Shown here: piece after piece, positions 43,130 to 48,903 of the stretch
Numbering within the stretch: position 1 is the first letter of the stretch
Layout: each line of letters begins with the position of its first letter
Assembly (NCBI GenBank): GCA_016234595.1
Contig: JACRBG010000009.1
Span: 1-48,903, forward strand
DNA: 48,903 bases
Direction of reading: 5' to 3'
Source: Chloroflexota bacterium
GTDB taxonomy: Bacteria; Chloroflexota; Anaerolineae; Aggregatilineales; J027
The notes under the pieces: model-generated
Databases searched by the model: none
What the model saw: the letters and a program-made list of their open reading frames with translations, nothing else
Told to the model about the DNA's origin: nothing
Made by a program: the position numbers and the translations under genes

Positions 43130-43345
43130 ATGGTTTATAAAGTAAGCTATGTCGTACTTGGCGGTGGACATCCCGGCGCAATTATCAACCAATTTGAAGA
43201 GCCTGAAGTGGGGCAGCATGTTCGAATTGGCAAAAAAACCTTTGAGATTGTCGAGGTAAATGAATTGATGCCCGCCCGCGGCGATTTCGCCTTTTTACAT
43301 GCGACGGTTCGGTTGCTGGAGGCCAAACGCAAGAAAAATTTGTGA
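43130..43345 (+). CDS. small conserved-looking protein of unknown function
   Basis: A 71-residue protein with no signal peptide or membrane helix. It looks like a small beta-barrel-type fold: YKVSYVVLGGG, then VGQHVRIGKKTFEIVEVNEL, and a basic C-terminus (LLEAKRKKNL). AAAGGAG lies just upstream of the ATG. It is 17 bp after the cNMP-binding gene and so is probably in one transcript with it. I recognise no family. Confidence 0.72.
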   Translation: MVYKVSYVVLGGGHPGAIINQFEEPEVGQHVRIGKKTFEIVEVNELMPARGDFAFLHATVRLLEAKRKKNL

Positions 43346-43420
43346 TCTTATTGGGGGATATAATATTTTCTGTGACACAACGCTAGTTCTTCCACGCAAT
43401 CTAACCTTACCGAACCCTCT

Positions 43421-43442
43421 GTTAGAATTAAGTTAGAATTAA
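43421..43442 (+). repeat. tandem 11-bp AT-rich repeat
   Basis: GTTAGAATTAA occurs twice directly in tandem, 29 bp before the first box of the array. The period equals the 11-bp box spacing. It could be part of an unwinding element. Confidence 0.7.
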
Positions 43443-43470
43443 GGCATTTTTTACCCTAGCCCCAAAACCG

Positions 43471-43503
43471 AGTTATGAACAGGTTATCAACAAGTTATCA
43501 ACA
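43471..43503 (+). repeat. 33-bp direct repeat, copy 1 (three boxes)
   Basis: An exact 33-bp repeat made of TTATGAACA, TTATCAACA and TTATCAACA at 11-bp steps. The identical sequence recurs at 43674-43706. The copies are 203 bp apart. Confidence 0.95.
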
Positions 43504-43527
43504 GAACAAATTATCTGTTGATAACTT
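43492..43527. repeat. 13-bp perfect inverted repeat
   Basis: AAGTTATCAACAG and CTGTTGATAACTT, 13 bp each, separated by 10 A/T-rich bases. Each arm carries one box. Confidence 0.93.
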
Positions 43528-43646
43528 TGCATGGCTAAACCAAGCCATATCATGAAGTATTGAGGAAGTTGCCTGTTCATAACTTTTTCCAACCTGTTGA
43601 TAACCTGTTGATAACTTTCTATTCTGGCTCTTACACAAACCTTAAC

Positions 43647-43695
43647 TGTTGATAACCTGTTGATAACTCAAAAAGTTATGAACAGGTTATCAACA
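43647..43695. repeat. 22-bp near-perfect inverted repeat
   Basis: Two 22-base arms (43647-43668 and 43674-43695) around CAAAA with a single mismatch; each arm carries two boxes. Confidence 0.92.
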
Positions 43696-43706
43696 AGTTA
43701 TCAACA
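43674..43706 (+). repeat. 33-bp direct repeat, copy 2 (three boxes)
   Basis: Identical to 43471-43503. Its first 22 bases also form the right arm of the inverted repeat at 43647-43695. Confidence 0.95.
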
Positions 43707-43766
43707 TCTTGATTGGTCTATCAACATTTTGAAAATGGCTTCGTTAAGGCTTTCTAATAGATATGT

Positions 43767-43772
43767 TATAAT
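43767..43772 (+). promoter_or_regulatory. candidate -10 box inside the box array
   Basis: TATAAT, 11 bp before the box at 43784. It is 180 bp from the next + gene. The -35 is unclear. A box placed just after a -10 would suit repression by the box-binding protein. Confidence 0.3.
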
Positions 43773-43951
43773 GGCGCAAAAAGTTATCAACAGGTTGGCC
43801 GCTCTCTACTACTACGACTATTTAAAAATAGAAAAATAGAAGGAAAGGTGTTGATAACTCTTATGCGCTACCCCCAAACATTTGAGCTTCATTGAAAGTA
43901 CAGTACAATTTTTGAGCAGTAATTATTTTTCAATCCAAATTTAGGCATCAC

Positions 43952-45052
43952 ATGGCGTATCACGAATATATTGGCAACCTCCACATGCACACCCCTTACT
44001 CCGATGGTGAGGCATGGCATTCCGAAATTGCCGACGCGGCTATCACAACCCAACTCGATTTTGTCATCGTGACCGATCACAATATTTGGATCAATGGGGT
44101 GCAGGGCTACTATGGGGACGAAAAACGTGGCTACGTATTGCTATTGACCGGGCAAGAAATCCACGACCGCACCCGCCTACCCCAAGTCAATCATTGTTTG
44201 GTCTACAATGCCAAAGCGGAAATGAATCGGTATGCCCCTGATCCGCAAGCTCTTATCAAGGCCGTCAATCGTGCGGGCGGCATGACTTTTTTAGCCCATC
44301 CTTTTGACAAAGATGTTGACTGGCGCGAAGACATTGAGGGCATTCCATGGGTAGATTGGGATATTGAGGGGTTTACCGGGCTGGAAATTTGGAACTATAT
44401 GAGTGCATTCAAAGCCGTACTCGAAAATCCCATCAAAAGCCTGCGCCGTTTGTTTTCGCCCGAAGACGCAATTACTGCCCCCGACGAAGAAACTTTAGCC
44501 AAATGGGATCAATTATTGGCACAGGGCAAAAAGGTGGTGGGCATTGGCAATTCAGATGCGCATGGCACACCCATGAAAATTGGCCCCATTACCCACATCG
44601 TGTTCCCCTACGATTTTTTGTTTAATTGCATCAACACTCACATCTTGACCCAACAGCCGTTGATCGGGGAACTGGAACACGACGCGGAGATTATTTATCG
44701 AGCATTGGGGCGTGGTAACACCTTTATCAGCTATCAACTTCCCGGTAAGGCCAAAGGCTTTCGTTATACCGCCCAAGGTGGGCAGGGATCAAGTGCTCAG
44801 ATGGGTGATAGCATCCGTTTGGGGCATGGTGTCACACTCCAAACCATTCTCCCTGTTCGTGCCCATATCAAAATGATTTTTCGCGGGCAGGTTGTCGCGG
44901 ACGAGACCAACGTCGAGAATCTGACCTACATGGCCTCACAGCCGGGAGCCTATCGGGTCGAAGTTTGGCGCGACTATAAAGGCATCGAACGCTGTTGGAT
45001 TCTCAGCAACCCGATTTATGTTGAGCCCAATATTGCAGCAATTGGGAGTTAG
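43952..45052 (+). CDS. PHP-domain metal-dependent phosphoesterase-like protein
   Basis: A 366-residue protein. The PHP domain has GNLHMHTPYSDGEAWHSE (first two His and Asp), FVIVTDHN, LTGQEIHDR, TFLAHPFDKDVDW and GIGNSDAHGTPMK, so all four metal-ligand motifs are present. After about residue 270 there is a beta-rich C-terminal part (VTLQTILPVRAHIKMIFRGQ, YRVEVWRDY) that could be a carbohydrate- or ligand-binding accessory domain. It has no signal peptide. It is different in layout from the PHP-AlbA fusion at 37118. The substrate is unknown. Its terminator follows. Confidence 0.88.
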   Translation: MAYHEYIGNLHMHTPYSDGEAWHSEIADAAITTQLDFVIVTDHNIWINGVQGYYGDEKRGYVLLLTGQEIHDRTRLPQVNHCLVYNAKAEMNRYAPDPQALIKAVNRAGGMTFLAHPFDKDVDWREDIEGIPWVDWDIEGFTGLEIWNYMSAFKAVLENPIKSLRRLFSPEDAITAPDEETLAKWDQLLAQGKKVVGIGNSDAHGTPMKIGPITHIVFPYDFLFNCINTHILTQQPLIGELEHDAEIIYRALGRGNTFISYQLPGKAKGFRYTAQGGQGSSAQMGDSIRLGHGVTLQTILPVRAHIKMIFRGQVVADETNVENLTYMASQPGAYRVEVWRDYKGIERCWILSNPIYVEPNIAAIGS

Positions 45053-45060
45053 ACGGAATA

Positions 45061-45092
45061 AAAAAGCAGGGTTGTTAGCCCTGCCCTTTTTT
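45061..45092. terminator. bidirectional intrinsic terminator
   Basis: GCAGGG, a 7-base loop, CCCTGC, with an A-run before and a T-run after, between convergent genes. Confidence 0.88.
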
Positions 45093-45107
45093 ATTGGCAA
45101 AGGGGGA

Positions 45108-45632
45108 TTATTCTTCGTCCAGATTGTCCAGATCGAGTGTTTCCACAAAATCTTTGAACAGGCCCAATTTATCATCTAAAATGGCGCCTTTACTGGCCGT
45201 AACATCTACCTCATGTTCGACATCTTCTTCTGGGGTGACAGCGGCGGCATCCATGACTTCGGCCTCTACGTAAATCGGCACTCTGGCCCGCACGGCCAAT
45301 GCAATAGCATCACTGGGGCGAGAATCCACTTCAAGTTCGCGGCCTTCTAGCTCAATGACAATTTTGGCAAAGAAAATATCATCGGGGCGGCGCAGTTCAG
45401 TTACAACGACATATTGAACTTCAGCACCCATTTCAACAATCAACGATTTGAGTAAGTCGTGGGTCAGCGGACGCTTGTGTTGAACATCTTGAAGCTCAGT
45501 AGTAATGGCTTCGGCTTCGTATGGCCCAATCCAAATCGCTAAGTAACGTTCGCTGCTTTCTTCTTTGAGAATGACCACGCGATTTTGGGTCATCAAACTC
45601 ATTCTAATACAATCAATTTTGACCTCTACCAT
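45108..45632 (-). CDS. bifunctional nuclease (BFN/DUF151) domain protein
   Basis: A 174-residue protein with the BFN domain over about residues 1-130: VVILKEESSERYLAIWIGP, the EAEAITTELQ helix, RPLTHDLLKSLI, and the EVDSRPSDAIALAVRARVPI signature. Members have been described with nuclease activity, but most are uncharacterised. The C-terminal 40 residues are acidic (EEDVEHEVD, DLDNLDEE) and probably flexible. No UVR domain is fused. It lies downstream of the gene-free stretch 45633-46084 on the same strand. Confidence 0.9.
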   Translation of the reverse strand: MVEVKIDCIRMSLMTQNRVVILKEESSERYLAIWIGPYEAEAITTELQDVQHKRPLTHDLLKSLIVEMGAEVQYVVVTELRRPDDIFFAKIVIELEGRELEVDSRPSDAIALAVRARVPIYVEAEVMDAAAVTPEEDVEHEVDVTASKGAILDDKLGLFKDFVETLDLDNLDEE

Positions 45633-46084
45633 ACCTCAACTTCCTCATCCGATCCCAGCCCGATAGGCCTTTGTTGCTGTTGGGATTGTATTGTGGGGGA
45701 TTTATCTGGTGAATGGCTCCCCCAAGGCCAGTGACATTTCGGACTCGTGCGAAATGAAAACGGAGTTGGCAAATCCCCTGCACTTGGTTAGCGCCAGACC
45801 CCAAAGCCTCAGCAGGCATCACTTTGGAGATAGGTTTCGATGACTGCTGATTTCCACTGCCCAAACCGAGATGTCGGTTGTAAAGCGTATGGTGTAGTAT
45901 AGCACTGGGGCGAACAAATGCAAAACACATGTCCACTCCCCTAATCAGTGTATAACAATTTTGACGCATTGCAGCCGAAATTTTTTGAAACTTCGATTGT
46001 CGTTCGTTCACCCTATGCTCCATTTGTTTCCCCGCGACTTTTTGTAGAATCAAAGAGGGGCCATAAAACTTAGAGCGGGTGCTT
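45633..46084. other. gene-free stretch with several hairpins (possible structured RNA)
   Basis: A 452-bp stretch between the divergent BFN and PBP genes. A - strand frame is open over much of it, but its composition is unlike the neighbours. Visible hairpins are ATCCCA/TGGGAT (45652-45686), GGGGGA/TCCCCC (45695-45723), CATTTCG/CGAAATG (45735-45756) and AACCGA/TCGGTT (45864-45879). No hallmark of tmRNA, RNase P RNA or SRP RNA was found by eye. It may hold a small RNA, the BFN 5' leader or the PBP promoter. Confidence 0.35.
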
Positions 46085-48634
46085 ATGAAGCAGACAAAAT
46101 TCCCAAAAAAACTTTATCGGCGATTTTGGCAAAAGCGCAACCGTTGGCAGCGTGCCCTTTTGATTTTGCTAATTTTGAGCATGACTGGCATGGTCTACCT
46201 CTATCAATGGCTGTTTGTAGACCTGCCCAATATTGACGAACTCGATGCGGGGTTGGCCCTGCCGAGTACACGCATTTATGACCGCAATGGGACACTGCTC
46301 TATGAAATTGTGGATTTATATGGCGGCAGTCACAAAGCGGTCACGCTCGATGAAATGTCAAGTTGCCTGCCCGATGCCACCATTGCCACTGAGGACGCGA
46401 ATTTTTATCATCATCCGGGGGTGGATATTGAAGGTATCGCCCGCGCCATGTGGATTAACGTACGTGGGGGTGAAGTACGCGCTGGGGGCAGCACCATAAC
46501 CCAACAAGTTGCCCGCAATTTGTTGCTGACCAAACAACCCAGCCAAGATCGTACCGTGCGCCGCAAGCTCCGCGAGAGCATTTTAGCCATCCGTCTAAAT
46601 ATGGCCTATTCGCGTGAAGAAATTTTGACACTCTATCTCAATCAGACCTACTATGGCAATTTGGCCTATGGGGTGGAGGCGGCCTCACGCATTTATTTTG
46701 GCAAATCCCCCGCCGCGCTGAGCCTAGCGGAATGTGCCATGCTGGCTGGCCTACCCCAATCACCCGCCATCTATAACCCGCTTGAAAACCCGTCGATCGC
46801 CAAAGATCGCCAAACCATCGTGCTCGATTTGATGGTCAAACATGGCTATATCACCCAAGCCGAGGCGGAGCAGGCCAAAAAAGAACCACTCGATTATAGT
46901 GCGGGTACGTTCGAGATTTTAGCGCCACATTTTGTCGCCGCCGTCTGGACACAACTTGAGCGCGATTATGCCGACGAGTTATATACAGGTGGGTTAGAGG
47001 TTTACACCACCCTCGATTTAAATTGGCAAAACGCCGCCGAACGTATCGCCCGTCAGCATTTAGCCGAGCTTAATAATCCAGCCGATGGATCGCCCTCCAA
47101 AAATGTGCATAACGCGGCGCTGGTGGCGATGGATCCCTATACGGGCCAAATCTTGGCAATGTTAGGTAGCCCTGATTATTTTGACGAAAGCATTGATGGC
47201 AATGTCAACGCGGCCCTAGCGCCCCGCCAGCCGGGGTCGGCCCTCAAGCCCTTCACCTATGCTGCTGCTTTTAATCCTGCCCGTGAGCAGCCTTTTACCC
47301 CTGCCACCATGCTGCTCGATGTCAAAACGCCTTTTATCACCCGCCGCCTAGAAAGTTATACCCCCTTGAATTTTGGGTTAGCTGAACATGGGCCTGTCTT
47401 GGTGCGCGAGGCCTTAGCTTCTTCATTTAACATCCCGGCAGTCGAAACCCTCAATACCATTGGGGTACAGTCCTTAATCACCCTAGCAACTCGGCTTGGT
47501 ATTTCAACCTTAACCGATACCAGCCGTTTCGACTTGTCCCTGACATTAGGTGGTGGGGAGGTACGCTTGGTCGAGTTAACGTCGGCCTACAGTGCCTTTG
47601 CCAATGGTGGTCAGCGGGTTGAACCAAACTATATTCTTGAAATCCACGATAGCACAGGGGCGACTATCTATAAGGCTGAAACACCTGCCCTCGGCAAACC
47701 AGAACTAGATCCGCGGGTAGCCTTTTTAATTTCCGACATCCTTTCTGACAACGAAGCTCGTATTCCCGCGTTTGGGTCGGTTAGTTCGCTGAATATCGGG
47801 CGACCCGCCGCCGCCAAAACTGGCACAACCACCGATTTCCGCGACAACTGGACAATGGGCTACACTCCCAATCTCGTCGTTGGGGTGTGGGTTGGTAATG
47901 CCGATAACACCCCCATGACCAATGTGACGGGGATTACGGGTGCAGGGCCGATTTGGAATCAATTTATGCGTGAAGTCCTCTATGGTCAGCCTGAATTGCA
48001 ATTTACGCGCCCAGAGGGACTGGTACGGGCTGAAATTTGCGCGACCTCCGGCTTGTTGCCCACTGAATATTGCCCCGTGCGCAAATGGGAGTGGTTTATT
48101 GACGAAACCGTGCCCACCCAACTTGATAATTTTTATCAACCTTTTGTAATTGATAGTCGCACCGGACTAGTGGCAACCGACGACACCCCCGATGAATTTC
48201 GGCAGGAAAAAGTCTATCTTGTCCTCCCGCCCGAAGCCCGCGATTGGGCCGCCCGCCAAAATATTCCCCCGCCGCCAGATTCAGCGGTTCGGGTTGGCGC
48301 AGAACCCGAACATCCGTTACGTATGGCCTCGCCCGACCCGTATACCGTGTTTGCTCTGACGCCGCTTCTGCCGTTAGAAACCCAGCGGATTCGTCTGTCG
48401 GTCATTACACCGCTGGAAACCACCGCCGTCTATTATTGGATTGATGGCAATTTAACTCAATCCACCAGCCAAACTCCCTTTGATGTGTGGTGGCCGTTGC
48501 AACCGGGCGATCATCTGGTGTGGTCAACCGCTCAGTTGGCCGATGGTAGCACGCTAGAAAGCCAGCCGATTGCTTTTCGAGTAGATTCCTATGTGCCGCC
48601 TGACGAGCGACCTTCATCAGGGTCGGCGGAATAG
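46085..48634 (+). CDS. bifunctional penicillin-binding protein, PBP1C-like
   Basis: A class A PBP (849 residues) that polymerises and cross-links peptidoglycan outside the membrane. A basic N-terminus and one anchor helix (about 24-43) precede a GT51 transglycosylase domain (ATEDANFYHHPGVDIEGIAR with the catalytic Glu, GGSTITQQVARNLLL). The transpeptidase has the nucleophile in GSALKPF (Ser near 382), the SSFN motif and KTGTT (near 577). The C-terminus has AEICATSGLLPTEYCP and YLVLPPEARDWAARQNIPPP, typical of PBP1C with its BiPBP_C-like beta domain. The start is taken at ATG 46085; an in-frame GTG at 46079 is possible. Confidence 0.92.
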   Translation: MKQTKFPKKLYRRFWQKRNRWQRALLILLILSMTGMVYLYQWLFVDLPNIDELDAGLALPSTRIYDRNGTLLYEIVDLYGGSHKAVTLDEMSSCLPDATIATEDANFYHHPGVDIEGIARAMWINVRGGEVRAGGSTITQQVARNLLLTKQPSQDRTVRRKLRESILAIRLNMAYSREEILTLYLNQTYYGNLAYGVEAASRIYFGKSPAALSLAECAMLAGLPQSPAIYNPLENPSIAKDRQTIVLDLMVKHGYITQAEAEQAKKEPLDYSAGTFEILAPHFVAAVWTQLERDYADELYTGGLEVYTTLDLNWQNAAERIARQHLAELNNPADGSPSKNVHNAALVAMDPYTGQILAMLGSPDYFDESIDGNVNAALAPRQPGSALKPFTYAAAFNPAREQPFTPATMLLDVKTPFITRRLESYTPLNFGLAEHGPVLVREALASSFNIPAVETLNTIGVQSLITLATRLGISTLTDTSRFDLSLTLGGGEVRLVELTSAYSAFANGGQRVEPNYILEIHDSTGATIYKAETPALGKPELDPRVAFLISDILSDNEARIPAFGSVSSLNIGRPAAAKTGTTTDFRDNWTMGYTPNLVVGVWVGNADNTPMTNVTGITGAGPIWNQFMREVLYGQPELQFTRPEGLVRAEICATSGLLPTEYCPVRKWEWFIDETVPTQLDNFYQPFVIDSRTGLVATDDTPDEFRQEKVYLVLPPEARDWAARQNIPPPPDSAVRVGAEPEHPLRMASPDPYTVFALTPLLPLETQRIRLSVITPLETTAVYYWIDGNLTQSTSQTPFDVWWPLQPGDHLVWSTAQLADGSTLESQPIAFRVDSYVPPDERPSSGSAE

Positions 48635-48706
48635 ATGCTTGCAGCCTATACCAATTTAAGCATACAATCGCCGTGATACACAGTTTGGGTGAATGGGTAA
48701 CGGCCA
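48635..48706. other. short intergenic gap after the PBP gene
   Basis: ATGCTT and AAGCAT (48635-48663) can pair around a 17-base loop, but no T-run follows. No clear terminator is seen, so the next gene may be co-transcribed with the PBP gene. Confidence 0.35.
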
Positions 48707-48903
48707 ATGGATCAACCGCAAAATCTTTTAGACCCCGATGCGCTGGACGAGCTAGAAATTAGCGGTTTCTTGGCCGATATTGTGACGCATATTCGGCAGC
48801 AGGTGGCCCTCAATAAACAAGAAATCTCGTTGTCGGGTCTTCATGCCCTCAATAGTATCCAACGCCGACCACTGGCCCTTAGCAGCGTCCTACGGTATGA
48901 CCG
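48707..48903 (+). CDS. start of an unrecognised gene (3' end outside window)
   Basis: An ATG at 48707 opens a frame that runs to the window end (65 complete codons). The product begins MDQPQNLLDPDALDELEISG and continues with a helical, Gln- and Leu-rich segment (FLADIVTHIRQQVALNKQ). There is no signal peptide. Codon use looks like the neighbours, and it starts 72 bp after the PBP gene on the same strand. The Shine-Dalgarno sequence is weak. Too little is visible to name it. Confidence 0.55.
   Translation, partial: MDQPQNLLDPDALDELEISGFLADIVTHIRQQVALNKQEISLSGLHALNSIQRRPLALSSVLRYD

Larger units (their letters stand above)
43346..43951. other. gene-free region with DnaA-box-like array (candidate replication origin or DnaA-binding locus)
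   Basis: A 606-bp stretch without a gene, AT-rich. It holds 11 copies of TTATCAACA and 3 of TTATGAACA (counting both strands), plus one weaker CTATCAACA at 43718. These differ by one base from the classical DnaA box TTATCCACA. Forward copies begin at 43473, 43484, 43495, 43676, 43687, 43698 and 43784; reverse copies at 43516, 43574, 43595, 43606, 43647, 43658 and 43849. Runs of copies are spaced exactly 11 bp apart. Genes 35058-42490 read leftwards away from it, and the PHP gene and PBP read rightwards. No dnaA or dnaN is in the window, so the origin call is an inference. Confidence 0.65.

Noticed and set aside
43471-43706. Inverted repeats considered as transcription terminators
   Set aside because: Arms are AT-rich, without GC-rich stems or trailing T-runs, and are built from a repeated protein-binding-site-like 9-mer.
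43471-43857. Repeats considered as a CRISPR array
   Set aside because: Units are 9-11 bp, in both orientations, with no regular 30-40 bp spacers and no cas genes.
45613-46053. A 146-residue open frame on the - strand before the BFN gene
   Set aside because: Amino-acid composition is unlike the neighbours, no Shine-Dalgarno sequence supports its start, it overlaps the BFN start and runs through several hairpins. Treated as non-coding.
46085-48634. PBP first taken as PBP1A
   Set aside because: The C-terminal part with the AEICATSG, Pro-Pro-Glu-Ala and BiPBP_C-like region fits PBP1C better.

Overview
The window looks like a chromosomal segment of a Chloroflexota bacterium, probably Anaerolineae-like. 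This is inferred from gene content and style, not from a marker gene: a full set of complex I genes with family-atypical insertions, several Hanks-type kinases and ATPases with Thr/Pro-rich tails outside the membrane, a TPR-kinase, GT-C membrane proteins, DUF6391 and DUF4013 proteins, and frequent TTG/GTG starts. Base composition looks even across the window. I saw no tRNA, rRNA, insertion sequence, prophage or CRISPR array.

Region 1 (1-12995) is the distal part of a complex I operon on the + strand: nuoF (cut by the window edge), a small TPR gene, then nuoG-H-I-J-K-L-M-N, ending in a strong intrinsic terminator. NuoJ is about twice its usual length because two DUF4397-like repeats sit in the loop between its last two membrane helices. 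NuoL carries a His/Asp/Glu-rich loop and a second acidic insertion. A hairpin lies between nuoI and nuoJ.

Region 2 (13001-18869) is mostly on the - strand: xseA with a small membrane protein upstream, a transmembrane Ser/Thr kinase with an external Cys-containing domain, and a GT-C type membrane protein. One small basic orphan protein is on +.

Region 3 (19044-27389) is a signalling and proteostasis cassette: a ClpA/ClpC-like unfoldase, a 1363-residue kinase with about 22 TPRs arranged as an exact 102-residue super-repeat, and an FHA protein, tightly packed on +. They converge on a membrane-anchored AAA ATPase on -.

Region 4 (27534-35057) is mixed housekeeping: a small secreted protein, an M16 peptidase, a cyclophilin, an M20 peptidase, a TolB-like propeller, a threonine dehydratase-like enzyme, and DUF6391 and DUF4013 proteins. 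Two good terminators lie here.

Region 5 (35058-43345) holds a GT-C protein, a PHP plus AlbA_2/Schlafen-like fusion, and a lon-centred proteostasis group (hsp20, lon, response regulator), all on -. A cyclic-nucleotide-binding protein and a 71-residue protein follow on +.

Region 6 (43346-43951) has no gene. It holds 14 copies of a DnaA-box-like 9-mer (TTATCAACA or TTATGAACA, both orientations), many exactly 11 bp apart, plus an exact 33-bp direct repeat and large inverted repeats. It is a good candidate for a replication origin or a DnaA-binding regulatory or titration locus.

Region 7 (43952-48903) holds a PHP phosphoesterase, a bifunctional-nuclease-domain protein, a 450-bp gene-free stretch with several hairpins, a PBP1C-like peptidoglycan synthase, and the start of an unrecognised gene cut by the window end.
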